Of a stretch of 64,000 nucleotides of DNA, positions 29,729 through 40,964 are shown one piece after another. Position 1 is the first letter of the stretch. The number at the start of each line of letters is the position of its first letter. Under the pieces are notes generated by a model. That model ran no database searches. It saw nothing but the letters and a program-made list of their open reading frames with translations, and was not told the DNA's origin. Position numbers and translations under genes: made by a program. The stretch spans positions 154,634,240-154,698,239 of the forward strand of contig NC_068939.1 of NCBI RefSeq assembly GCF_016801865.2. Direction: 5' to 3'. This DNA is from Culex pipiens pallens. Lineage: Eukaryota; Arthropoda; Insecta; Diptera; Culicidae.

Positions 29729-32700
29729 ATGTCTGATCTGGTTTACGTCGATGTTGTTGGAGGTGTCGTTGTTGCGAGGGTCATTCCCGGTGATGGCAAT
29801 TGCCTTTTTGCCGCTTTAGCGCACCAAATGTTTCTTCATCCGGTTGGTAGCGTCGAGCATCGCCTTGCCACCCTACGACTGCGATCAGATGTGGTTAGCT
29901 TCTACCGTTCCTCCCTAGAGTACTGGATGGAGCCTCTTTGTGCTCAGGCATTGTATACCTACGGCGAAGAATTTGCTGGTTCCATGAGCAGTGTGGAGTT
30001 GGTTGATTACTTCTTGACCGATCTCTCGAAACCTGGAGTGTGGGGTGGCGAGGAGTCATTGCGTGCAATTTCCCAATTGCATAATTATGCGATCCATGTT
30101 TTCCGCGAGAACTCTGAGAGATCCGAGCTGAATGAGGGGGCGGACGATCGATTGCGGATTATTCACCGTCTGAATGTGGTCGGCGAATACACCCATTATG
30201 ACAGTGTTCTAGCCTTCCACTCAGGTAAAAACACATTTAAATTGAATTTGCCGGTTATTAATTACATGCCGTTTATAGGAGTCACTCGCCTTCAGTTCCT
30301 GGAGACTTCTCCACCTACACCTCCATGTGACCTTTCACTTTCCAACGGAAATCCCCCGTTCCCAGGTGGTGTGACAGCTACTTCCCCGGACTTGCGTGCT
30401 GCCGCTCCAGCTTCCTTTGATTGCTCTACTTCTGGGCGAGTTGGTATGTCATCCGGTTGTAATCGCACGTCATTCCACTAACCTCTTATACCGTCTACGC
30501 CTAGCTTCTCAAACAGTTCCGAATCTACCTTCAGCCGTTCTTCTATCGTCGGGCACCAGCATCTTTTGCGAAGCTGTTCCAGAACCACTTGGACCTGCAA
30601 CCGCCTGTCCAGCGTCCACGCCTACAGGTAACTTCTTGGCCATTAATCTACTAATCATTAATACTGCCTTTTTACAGGTTCGTCACCATCTCCTGAACCA
30701 TCGCCAGCCCATCTACCGATGTCAGGCATACGCGCTATTCAGGAACTCCGTCTCGTCGCTTCCGATCCGTACGAGCCTCTTCTCACTCCCGCTTCAGCCA
30801 TTATCGGTGATACTCCGCCTCCCGCTTCTCGTAACAACATGTTCAGTGTTTGCACCTGGAACGTTTCCGGGTGTTCCTGCGAGGCTGATCGGGATACCGT
30901 TGACCTCATTTTGTCGCGTAACCACATACAAGTGGCTTGTCTGCAGGAGACCCGAATGGCCACCTGTACTGCTCGGACTGCCGACTATGACTGGTTCAAT
31001 GTTAACTCCCTAGTTGACGCGGCTCCTCGGATGGGCGGTGGCACTTCTGTTGTCGTTCGTCGTTCTCAACTGCATGGCTATTTTTTCGAAGAGTTTCTGC
31101 CAATATTTGTTATGTTCGATTGCGGATTTTTGAAGATGATCTTACTATCTTCTCTATCTACGCTCGCTCTTCTTCGAGTTGTGCTAACCCGGAAATAAGC
31201 GACTTGATGAACTGTATTGGACGATTTACTCCACGCCAAAAATCCAATGTGATAATTCTAGGAGATATGAACGCTCATGTTGGTTTCCGGGATCTGCTTG
31301 ATGCTGATAAGCGTTATGTTGGACGATATTTGTACCATCCTTGGAGTAACAGCAACGGGGAGAGCCTTAAGGATCTGCTTCATTTCTTGGATTATCGTTT
31401 GTGCAGCTCGTTCGGTCCCTACGAGAGTGTGTTGTACACCTGGAGTCGGGGTAGCAGTCGCTCACAGGTTGTTTATTACTTTTTAACAATACCCTCTCAA
31501 CTCCTAGTTTTTGTTTCAGATCGATCATATTGTGATGCCGAAAATCCCGCGCTTCGGAAATCCGCAGTGCCGCTGCATTGAACCAGTTTCAGGATTCTCT
31601 GATCATCGACTTTTGTTGATGAGAGTTAAACGTCGCTATGTTCGTGAGCCCGTGCCTCCTGCTGTTTCGGCTTCGGAATGTAATTATTATGTTCCAATTA
31701 CTTAAACCCATTTTAATTCCTTTTTTTTCCTAGTAAATTCGCGCCAGAAGCGCACCCGCCTAATCAACGTGAACCTGCTCAAAACTAGCGACGAGGTTAA
31801 GAAACGCTACCACCAACTGCTGTCTGTCAAACTGCAAGCACTCAATCAGCCTCGAGAAAGTTTGTCTGTCGCAAATCTGCTAGACCATGTCGTCCGTTGC
31901 TTGCTTGATTCAGCTTCCATTGTCTTGAAGTCTGCCTCCTCTCCGAAAACACCTCGTCGTGCACGTGCTGGCCGAGATTTTCAACATTGGCGTTCCTTAC
32001 ACCTCAGTGATCGTGACAATCCTTATTACAGGGCAAGATTCAACGAGGCGAGACGGGAAAAGCGAAAGGCCTATGACGCGCACCGCGAGACAAAGATCGG
32101 TTTGTTTTTTGAGAGTTTAGAAACTCAGCCTATTCTGGATCGTGTCCGTCTAACATATCGCTACCTCCGTCAGCATCGGCGGGGCCAAACCAGTGGCGTC
32201 TCTCGCTATATCAGCATACAGGCTTGGGAATCCCAACTCCGTTCTAGTTCCAGTGCAACTGAGATTCCGCTACTCCCTGAGTACAGTCCACTACCTCCTG
32301 ATTCTGGTCCCACCTACGCCGACATCAACCGGATTTCTTTACTGCTGCAAAACAATACGGCTTCTGGAGTTGATGGCATCCAGCCAGAGTTGCTCAGATA
32401 TGGTTCTGAGTTGTTGATAGATCATATACATGTTTTGTTAAACAAGATCTGGAGATCAAATCTAGTTCCTGAGCGGCTGGTTCTGACGCTACAGGTCCCG
32501 ATTGCCAAGGTTCCCAATCCTAAAGGCCCTGAGGAGTACCGCCGAATCACGCTTTGCTCCGCGCTCTACAAAATTTACTCTCGTTTCCTGCTCGAGCAAC
32601 TTGAGAGTTATCTTGGTGATGTGCCAAACTACCAGTTCGCGTATCATCGAAACCGTAGCGCCGAAGATCAGATATTTATCGTGCGACAGTTACTTGACGA

Positions 32701-34045
32701 GCGCTGGAGGAAAGGCCGACTCACGTACGTCGTCTCCTTGGATCTACAGCGAGCATTTGACACCATCGACCTATATCAGGTTCCCCGTGTACTACTGCGC
32801 CTAGGTGTCCCAAGTTATCTGGTCAACCGGATCGTCCGCGCTTGCCTAACCGAGCGTACCAGCTTGCAGTGGTTTGGTCAGCGAACAGGAGAGTTCAACA
32901 AGACAAAGGGTATCAAACAAGGTTGTCCCCTTTCCCCCAAATTGTTCGTGTACCTCCTCCACCAGGCTCTGCTCCGACTTCAGCAGTTGATGCCGGAACT
33001 CCATCTTGGGCAGACTGATCGGATTCGGCTTCCTTGTTTGCGGGTTTACGCGGATGACATCCTGGCAATTTTAACCGACTCCTCTCAAATCCCGCGATTA
33101 ATCTCTTTGCTTGAGACGTGCTTAAACGAATTTGGGCTATCCTTAAATGTTTCAAAATCAGAGGTTCTCGTCCGTGATCCTTCATTTTGTGACGTTCAGG
33201 CTTCTCCTTCGCAGCTCCATTTCGGGAATATTTCTCTACGGGTAGTAACCAAGATGAAATATTTAGGGGCCTATCTCACAAGCTCCTTGAATCGGCGAGA
33301 GACTGTTTCGAGTCGTATTACCAGGGCCCTTCGCGTGTACCGGTCTGTAGCTGCTTTTGCCCGGAAGTACCACCTACGTTGGAAAACTATTTCCCGCATT
33401 TATCACACCGTCATCACACCTATTGTTTTGTTTGGCTTGAAGGTCTCCACTTTGACGAAGCAAAACCGTGATCGGCTTCGCGATATGGAGTATAAAATAG
33501 TATCTGGATTATTTTTGCTATCCCGACCAGAGGATGACGATGATGCTGCTTCTCCCGATCGTTCCGCAGAGCGCGTTGATGTTGACCGCATCCTCGAAGG
33601 TAGAACTATCATCCGGAAAATACGTGTTGCTCGACTGCTTTACTGGGCGCATCTCCAGCGTATGGATGAGACTTCCTTGTTATCCATTGCCGCCGACTAT
33701 CACCTGCCAGGACCCTTCAAACGCGGACGACCTTGTTTCAATTGGGTTCACAGCGTTGAGGAGGACATCAAGTGCGTAGGGATGTCCGAAGCTTATCTTC
33801 GAGAGCTGGCTCAAGATAAAGAGCGATTTAAGACCTTCCTTGATCACTCTTTCAAGGATATCTTTGAAGAAGTTCCAGTTGATATGGATGCTGTCCATTA
33901 CGAAGCGGACTTCCCGGGCTTCGATGAATCCTTTGATAGCGACGATTTTGACTTCTACGGTTTCAATGGCGAGGATTTTTCTCCTCTTCCGGATGTTCCC
34001 TATCTCTCTGATGCGTCTGCTTCATCCGATTCAGATTTTGCGTAG
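29729..34045 (+). CDS. OTU protease - APE endonuclease - reverse transcriptase polyprotein
   Basis: Exons 29729-30224, 30279-30443, 30505-30627, 30678-31467, 31520-31679 and 31734-34045. The five introns (54, 61, 50, 52 and 54 nt) are all GT-AG, and each junction keeps the frame. Residues 1-166 are an OTU protease: D22 and C25 in PGDGNCLFAAL, H156 in THYDSV. Then a Pro/Ser linker, and an APE endonuclease (CTWNVSG, LQETRM, ILGDMNAHVG, QIDHIVM across intron 4, FSDHRLL). The RT shows ITLCSALYKIYSRFLLEQL, VVSLDLQRAFDTI, IKQGCPLSPKLFVYLLHQAL and YADD. The end is acidic. A missing T in the T-run at 31081-31086 shifts the frame inside the endonuclease; otherwise about 1,348 residues would be encoded. 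This copy is therefore probably inactive, unless the gap is a sequencing error. Confidence 0.75.
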
Positions 34046-34273
34046 CGTCGTCCTTATTTGTTGTTCTTCCAATTCTGCTTCAGTGTTTCCTTTTCCTTTT
34101 ATTCCTGCAAACAGAATTTCTCCCGATCGGCTCACAATGAATTGTCATGGAAATAAATTATCAAAGAGCATAAATCAGTGTTTATTATTAAATTATACCC
34201 CGAGATTCCTGGTGGCCTTATCTGCTTGCCGCTCAGTGCCCATTCCTAAATGGTCCATAATCAACCTAGCAAG

Positions 34274-34333
34274 CCCCCCCCCCCTCACATCCCTCTTCCC
34301 CCACCCCCCACATCCCGCTGCCCCCACCCCCCA
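34274..34333 (+). repeat. C-rich tract in the 3' UTR of the OTU element
   Basis: Runs of 5-11 C separated by short spacers over 60 bp. The G-rich complement could form a quadruplex. Only visible here because no second copy of the element is in the window. Confidence 0.8.
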
Positions 34334-34905
34334 CTTTACGCTCCCTTCTCATTTCGCCGTCTCAACTCTGCTCCTTGTTGATCAGAGAATTACAAGCCGT
34401 TTACGCCGGTCGCCAGCAAGGTTATAACATGTCATCATGAGGACTAAAACACCGAGCCCACGGGGAGGCATGAGAATAGGGCACTTGAGGGACCAGAGCT
34501 ATACTGTTTAGATTGATTTATCATGAACAGGACTTGAAGTCAGTTGCGCTCTTTCCAGAATGACACCTGGGCAGTCCTAACCTGGGTGATGACCTTAGAC
34601 AGGTTTTACCCTTGACCAGCAGTCTCCGAAGCAAGCCTTTTGATCTGATAAGCAGGAGGGTTTGTTGTTTTGGGCGTGTTACACCGACGGTCCGAGGGCC
34701 GGGCCCGAATGCCCCACAGGAGTTGGTTGATGCGCTTTGGGTCGAACTCGACATGGCAATTCCGGAACAGCGTTTCGTTCATCGCAAGCGTCGTCTCGAT
34801 GAACTCCATGCAGCCGAACTTGGAGTTGCTAAGATGTCCATCGGCCACACCGTGGATTTCGTTACACAGGTTTGCGACACGGTTGTTGGATCCTATTTCG
34901 GAACT

Positions 34906-36590
34906 GCAACGGGGAGGAATTCATATTTTATGAAATATAAATCAAGCAAAACATTGTAAAAGGTTCATAGTCCATTTTCAAAACATTGAGAAAAATCAGT
35001 TTGAAGTTTGGAAGAAGTTTTTCAAATCCTAATTTAACAAAACTAGGTGAATTTAAAAGGTTAATAGCTGTAATGGAGGAAAACTAATGCGGTTACATTG
35101 TCTTGTGGTTTAAATTACCATTAAATAACTTTTATTCGTGAAAATTGATTAAAAAGCAACATTGGCCCAGACAAAAAGTGTTTGACCCACGGGATATTTG
35201 TTGGCCCTTTGCTTTGAAGTTCCTTTGTAAACAGTGACAGTTTCACTTTCCATGTTGGCCCCTGGCCTAACCAGGGATCTGACACGCATGCAGTTTCCTG
35301 AAGTCCCCGCCAGAGGCGCTGTCACTATTGTTTACGTGTGGTTTTTGAAAAGGTCGTATGAAATAAATTTATAAATGTTGCTCCCAAATTATTTTTTTTT
35401 GTAGGTTTTTACTAAACGAAACGAAGTTGACTTTAGAGCTCTCGGCCACTATTGCTAGTACCAACCACTACTGTCTTCCTTTTTTTTAACTACAAGGACT
35501 TCGCCGCCCTGGGCTCCTAAGTGTTTGAGTACGGCACGGAGCGACGGCGCCGGATACCCATATTTACACAAAAAATTTTAGTGCGCGGTCCGATTGATCC
35601 ACACGGGCGGGACAGCCAAGTTTTTTCTATCTTTTGCATATATTTGCGAGATAATTACAATTATTACGTACATTTTTCCACATTTTAAAATTATTAGATC
35701 AATAAAAAAAAGTCCTACTTGACGATTCAAGTAATACAATACAACACACATCTTAGCTTAAAAACTGAATAGCTTCAGTTTCCTTAAAATAAAATGAAAT
35801 TATTTTTATTTTTCCTGACCGTTGGTTTAAAATGAATTGCGCTTTTAGTAAACTTACTAAATTTAAGTCGAAAATGATTTAAACTAGCTGTCACTGAACA
35901 CCACAGTGCTGGTATGCCAACATTATGTGCTTGAAGGAATTAAATGCTGTTCCCCTAGTTGTCCCCTGAGATTAAATGTAAAAAAGAAAACAAAACTAAA
36001 AATGTATTTTTATTTTTTTAGCTCATGTCCGATGCGCATACGACATTTCCAAAAGCCACGCGGCAAAAACTTGGTTCGATCTTGGTTCGATTTTGACTTC
36101 ACTCGCTTTATATGTGGATGACAGTCGTGACGTAGCCGTGGGCCTAACACGAAGCCAGCTTGTTTTTGTTTACGTTTTGTTTGGTCGGCCCGTGGCCAAA
36201 TTGGAGCTAACCAAAACAAATCTCAGTCTCCTGTTTGGCCTTTTGCAACGACTTTGATTTTACAGTGTTTTAAATAGATTTTTAATTATTCTTGAGCGAT
36301 TTTTGTGTTATGTTAAGCAAAAACAATGTTCGGATACCTAAAAGAGTGAGCGCAGTGATGGGTGCAATAATGTAGAGGATTTTTATTCCTAAAATATTGA
36401 TTCTGAGGAATCCAAAAGAACTCGGTTAGCAATCAACTCTTCGCTATGATTAGAATATACGCAGGTAAGTCTAGTAATACTGTCTGGTGCTGCTGGATGC
36501 ACTTATAACGTAATCGAATTTCAGAAGCAGCGATTTCTTCGAGGAGATTAACACCGCCCGATTTCCTTCGAATTTCTTTTATTTATTTCG
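34906..36590. other. AT-rich intergenic DNA
   Basis: No gene recognised. It contains a few GC-richer islands (35160-35340 and 36030-36240) with phrases such as TTGGCCC and GGCCAAATTGG that look like old repeat fragments. A GTAAGT...TTTCAG pair near 36465-36525 might be an old intron belonging to the serpin relic that follows. Confidence 0.4.
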
Positions 36591-36599
36591 GACACATTC

Positions 36600-36990
36600 C
36601 CGCGTTTCGATGTTCGTGTTCCTACCCCCACCGAATCCAACGCACTGGACAAACTCCTTGCCCGCCTCACCTCGTCGCCGGACATCCTCTGCGAGGTCGT
36701 CAACGAGGGCATTTCCGCGCCCCGTCGACATGAAGACCGTACTGGGCCGACAAGGCAAAGAAATTCCGCCAACTTCTCCGGCTTCTCGAAGAAAGCCCAG
36801 ATCGGAGATGTGCTGCTAAAGTCCAAGACCACCGTCAACGAGGAGGGCGCGACGCGACGGTCAAGTTCAGCTTCCGATCGTTGCGACCTGATGATCCGGC
36901 CATGTTTCACTGCAACCATCCGCTCATCTTCGTCATCTAGGACTACACCACGCAGGCCGAGCTGTTCAACGGAGTTTACCGCCAGCCAGA
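36600..36990 (+). pseudogene. Serpin pseudogene (C-terminal third)
   Basis: Across several frames the plus strand spells serpin landmarks in order: ESNALDKLLARLTSSPDIL, then NFSGFSKKAQIGDVLLKSKT and TVNEEG (36770-36845, the hinge of the reactive-centre loop), then VKFSFRSLRPDDPAMFHCNH with PLIFVI, a stop, and AELFNGVYRQPE. Functional serpins read ADFSGIS...VNEEGTEA...FxCNHPFIFxI...FNGxYxxP. At least two frameshifts and an in-frame stop inside the final strand make it non-functional. The N-terminal two thirds are missing. Confidence 0.8.
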
Positions 36991-37234
36991 GTGATTTTGA
37001 CCCCAGAAGATGACTTAGCTGGAAACCAAGGATGCAAGAAGCAGGAACCACCAGTTGTGCGGCTGAACAGTTAGCAGGAATGTCTGCATAAGGGTTACGA
37101 CCTGGACAGCCGTAAACCGGGACAGTAAACCTGAGATTTTTGACTTTTTCTCAATAAAAAAATAAACAATTTTAGTTTTTGCTTTAAAAACTGATTTATT
37201 TCAGGCCACATTTGATCAGTGATCTGCCTTCCTA

Positions 37235-40200
37235 CTACCAACATTCTTCCAACGGATCTAGGTCCGCCTCGAAATGATCATCAATGACATTTTGCCGCTT
37301 CCGGCCGCGCTTCGGGGCAACAAGATTCTTCAAAAGGGCTTGGTAATACGGCTTGTTCGGCTCACTCACGTACTTGAGCAAGCTCTTCAAATCGGAAAGC
37401 TTTTCCTGAGAAAGCTCAATCGGTTGATCTGTGATCGCTGGCATTTCCGGCAATTCTGGGTCGACGTTTTCGCGAATGATCGTGAAGCTTTGAAAGTCTT
37501 CAGCACGAGGGTCGATTTTGTAAAATACTACTCCAGGTGCTGCCGTCGTGTATTTGAAGACCATAGCTTGCTGAAACAAGATTGGCTCGCCTTGATCATT
37601 CAGTTTTGGTCGCTTGTACCGGCAAGATAAGTTTTTGAACGCAAGGAATTGAGACTGCTCCATTTCGTACACAGCGAGTGGCACCTTTCGCGGAACTTGA
37701 GATATCAACACCGCCCAATCACGCGGGATTTCAATGCTGAGTGAAGTGTTGCGTTTCGCACGTTCTATTGCTCCGTGAACACCATCCACCTCCATGTGGG
37801 AGTGGCCACTGACCATGTATTTGTGTTCCACAGTCAGGGCCTTCCCACACGAGGCGCGTTGTTCAATCAGTTGCGTGAAATACATACAATGTACAAAGTT
37901 GGCATTTTGCCCTGCACACCTGTCCGTGTAGTAGTTCACGTGCTTGACGCCGTCGAAGTGCGGATCATTGAAATGGACGTTCAGACAGGACGCGACCTCT
38001 TGCGAACCTCTTTTGGCAATTGACTCGTTCCAGAGGAAACAGTGGCTGGAATTGGTACCACCTGAGCTCCGGAACAGGGTAAAATTATAGGTGTATAACT
38101 GCCGTTTGTAGTATGATTCGCCAGACCGGAGGTGAGGTGTTGGTAAGTTCTTTTGAAGATCACCTGAGATCGTCACAACAGTTGGGTCGGTCGTGGAAGT
38201 TTTCCCAAGTAACCATCCAGCACTTAAAAAAGTCACAAAATAGCAATAAATCGGCATTCTATTGCTGATTAGTCTTCCAACAGCATTTGTTATTGCAAAT
38301 CAGCACTAAATCATCAGCACTGTAAAAAGCTAAGATAATGCTGATTAAGTGCCGCTACTAGCAACCCTTCTAAAAATTTCCACCAAACTGGCAACACGAT
38401 TCTAACTTTGAGTGAAGTGTGAAAGAGAGAGTACCAGGGTAAACAAACTTCTTGCTCACTCTTGCTTGCAGTTACACAGGCAAGTTTTTTTGTGTGCAGA
38501 AATTGTTTGTAATATATATTTAAGTGTTGTATCATGTAAGTTCTTGATATTATCAGATATTTTTTTCTTTTCATTTATTACATTATACGTTTTCAGTTTG
38601 TACAAAATAATCGATCGTCTCAATGACGGAAAACTTCAAGTAGCCGTTCCCGCGACCTTCCGGCCCGCTCTGGATTCGTTTCCCGCGAGTCCCGCGACCT
38701 TCCGGCCCGCTCTGGTGTCGTTTCAGCGGTTTAAGGCCCACAAAAAGTCCGGAATTTGCGAGGAAGCAGTAGCATTGAGTTTCAGGACAGAACTTGGGAC
38801 AGAATCAGATGCACCTTCGAAGGCTATGACCCGCATGACGTCATCGACAACAACGGAGAAAATGAGCTAGGTGCTACCCTGAACCGGGAGGGAGATGTTT
38901 TGGTTTTCGTGCGACGTGCTTGGCAAATAAAAGTAAAAATTAAGTAAATTTATTTTCATTTAAAATAGAGGCATCATTTTAATAAACAACTATGTGATTT
39001 TAAGAAATTTCAATAAAAATAAGTATATATTCATTCATATGAAGTACATAAATCCTTGTAATCACAGCAGAGAATGACTCCTTACATAGCCGTGAGGACA
39101 CGGGCTCAGGAACAACCACCACATCGGAGACGTCAACTTCATCACTTCCGGAATAAGCAGCAAACCAACATTACAAAAATAGCTCAATCGGTAAAGCAGC
39201 TGGCAAACTAAAAATAGAATTGAGAGCGTGCAGGGAAATTGAGGGGGAGAGGGAGATAGATATACTTTTGCCTCTCGCTGTTTTTTTTTTGACATTTACC
39301 GCAGGGGTGGGCAGAAACAGTCGAGGACAGCACTAAACCAGCCGAGTAAAGTCCAAAAGCGGCCATTATTCAGCACTATAGTAGCTGTTAGTGCTGAAGC
39401 AAAAACTGTTTAGCTTTTACTTGCAGCTTTGAAAGCGCATTAAGGGCCGAACAGTGACCGGTTTTAAGTGCTGGATGGTTACTTGGGTTGATATCCATGG
39501 TTTTCTGATCAAACACAAATTTTGACAGCTGGTGATGGTCGGTCTGCTTGCTGACTAGTTCCAGTTTTTCGCGTTCTTGCTGACATCCTTTTATGGAAAC
39601 GGCCAGGTAGTCGCATGTACCACACGTGTCGACCTTGAGCGTTCGGAAGGCGAGGTTGTACGTCTTGAAGATCGCCTTGTAGGAGTTGTAATGGACGGGG
39701 CGGGTTTCTCGTTTGGTACATTCAGCAACATACAGCCTGTACATAGCTGCAATCGACATGTCGCTGCTCAGGAACAGTTTGGACGACTTCTCGCGGCCGT
39801 AATGTGAGGTGCACGAGGGGAACGACAGGATGTGTCCGTTGATAAACTTCACCTCGTCCGTGGGAATAGTATAACGATTATGGTTGAGCGCCCGCTTGTC
39901 GTCCTCGACTATCCCGGATTCGGACCGCTTCTTGTTCATTAAACAGCGCATTTTCTTGCTTTTAACATCGAATGTTGATAAAAACATTTTCTTGCAAACG
40001 CGCAACATTCCTCCGCAGGCAGGCAGGTGATAGGTGTATGTATACGTTCGTCGAGAGTTAACAACCTAAAATACATTTTTATATTAAATATTGAACAACA
40101 GACAGTGCTATTAATCTTACATTGTGGTACGCAACGAGCTTAATGAGCACATGATTGCTCAGAAACTGGTTCTGTGCAGAGGAAGTTAACTTTAGGAAAG

Positions 40201-40467
40201 TCTTGAAAAATAGCGCTCGCATCTCATCCGAAAACGTTTCGTGGCACTTAAGTTTCTTGCACTCGCATGGTGTTTTAAGTCGTCTTGCCGGAGCCATCGT
40301 TCCGTTCCGGCGGAGGTATGGCAAACCCTTTGCTCGGAGATCTCGGTTGCTTGTTGTCTTTTTCTTTTGTTTCTTTTGGATCGCGTCGATGTTCAAGTCT
40401 CGGAAATCTCCGGCTGGCACGTTCAGCGCCGTCGTAGGTGCTGCGCTATGGGCATTTGCAGCGTCAA
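37235..40467 (-). CDS. DUF7869-like protein, coding exon interrupted by a MITE
   Basis: Exon A (40467-40121), a 55-bp GT-AG intron (40120-40066), then exon B from 40065 to the stop at 37235, split by a 1,284-bp MITE (38204-39487). Without the MITE and one 2-bp TT duplication the frame is continuous (515 codons in exon B). Exon A opens at a TTTTCAG acceptor, so upstream coding exons must exist or are lost. Recognisable segments: KTPCECKKLKCHETFS, LRVCKKMFLSTFDV, a Cys-rich KVDTCGTCDYL, FLWNESIAKRGSQEVASCL, YYTDRCAGQNANF and SGHSHMEVDGVHGAIERAKR. This resembles an arthropod multi-copy family annotated as DUF7869. Transposase ancestry is possible but unproven. With the MITE in place the protein would be truncated. 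Confidence 0.65.
38204..39487 (+). mobile_element. MITE family F with long TIRs and a small spliced unit
   Basis: 1,284 bp with perfect 26-bp inverted ends starting CCCAAGTAACCATCCAGCAC, flanked by TT. Inside, on the plus strand, is a GTAAGT...TTTCAG intron (38536-38596), an exon with a frame open to 38870 (LYKIIDRLNDGKLQVAVPAT), an overlapping second frame ending at 38947 (CTFEGYDPHDVIDNNGENEL) and AATAAA at 38926-38931. It also contains a 45-bp internal duplication (CGCGACCTTCCGGCCCGCTC twice, 38651-38715). No transposase. Confidence 0.82.
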
Positions 40468-40647
40468 CTGAAAAAAAAAAATGATTGTTCATTAGACTGA
40501 TTAAAATCCGAGCTTTTTCGGAGCTATCCCCTGAACCCCTCCCTCAAAGTCATTGAAGTTTGTATAGGAAACATTGTCAAAATATTTGAAGAAAAGCAAC
40601 CGTTTTAGTTTTTTATCTGTGGAGTCATTCTCTCGTATCAGTTATCG

Positions 40648-40952
40648 CAGTGGTACCCAAAATGCGGCCCGCGGGCCGCATGTGGCCCACCATGGTCTTC
40701 TGTGCGGCCCGTGGGCTAGTTTTGAAATTATTATTAAATCCGGCCCACTAAGGAGTTTTGATGTTAGGTTCTCTAGAAAAAGATGAACAAGTTTTCTTTT
40801 ACAAAGATAAATGATAAAAAATATTAAATTTATCAAAACATGAGAAATACCATTTAAATTTGAATACCGACAATATTTATGAGTATTTGGCAACACAGCA
40901 AAAAATCCGATGGTAAAATCTCATGCAAAAGCTTGCATATCACTATAAATCA
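40648..40952. repeat. hAT-like terminus and first copy of a 235-bp repeat
   Basis: Begins CAGTGGTACCCAAAATGCGG followed by a palindromic GCGGCCCGCGGGCCGC, which is the look of a hAT (Charlie/ZBED-type) transposon end. From 40718 to 40952 the sequence is repeated identically at 41633-41867. No matching right terminus of the hAT-like end was found. Confidence 0.5.
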
Positions 40953-40964
40953 TCATCAAAATAA

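Larger units (their letters stand above)
28842..34620 (+). mobile_element. OTU-protease non-LTR retrotransposon with spliceosomal introns
   Basis: Bounded by a 21-bp direct repeat (28821-28841 and 34621-34641, beginning AGTCTCCGAAGCAAGCC). The 5' part (28842-29728) is non-coding or unrecognised. One long coding region follows (29729-34045), then a 3' UTR of about 575 bp with a strongly C-rich tract, and no poly(A) tail. Domains are OTU-type cysteine protease, APE endonuclease and reverse transcriptase. The coding region is cut by five GT-AG introns. OTU domains in LINEs are known from a few elements such as Dualen, but I cannot assign this one to a named family. Confidence 0.78.
28797..34905 (-). 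pseudogene. PABPN1-like RRM relic, split by the OTU retrotransposon
   Basis: On the minus strand 34905-34621 reads NNRVANLCNEIHGVADGHLS and FIETTLAMNETLFRNCHVEF then DPKRINQ. This matches the RRM of nuclear poly(A)-binding protein 2 (human PABPN1 has ETALAMNETLFRGRQIKVNPKRTNR). The RNP1-type residues are eroded and the N-terminal part is missing. A GTTGCAG acceptor-like site precedes the segment. It continues after removal of the retrotransposon (28842-34620) as KRLASETSFASLTE and stops at 28797-28799. The Arg/Gly-rich tail of PABPN1 is absent. I read it as a degenerate copy; whether retro-derived or a duplicated exon is open. Confidence 0.65.

Noticed and set aside
31081..31140. A sixth intron in the endonuclease region of the OTU element
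   Set aside because: No GT-AG pair there restores the frame without a stop, while a single missing T in the T-run does.
36548..37051. 167-codon minus-strand frame
   Set aside because: Lies opposite the serpin relic, whose plus-strand motifs explain the sequence.
38204..39487. hAT origin for element F
   Set aside because: Flanks show only a TT repeat, not an 8-bp duplication.
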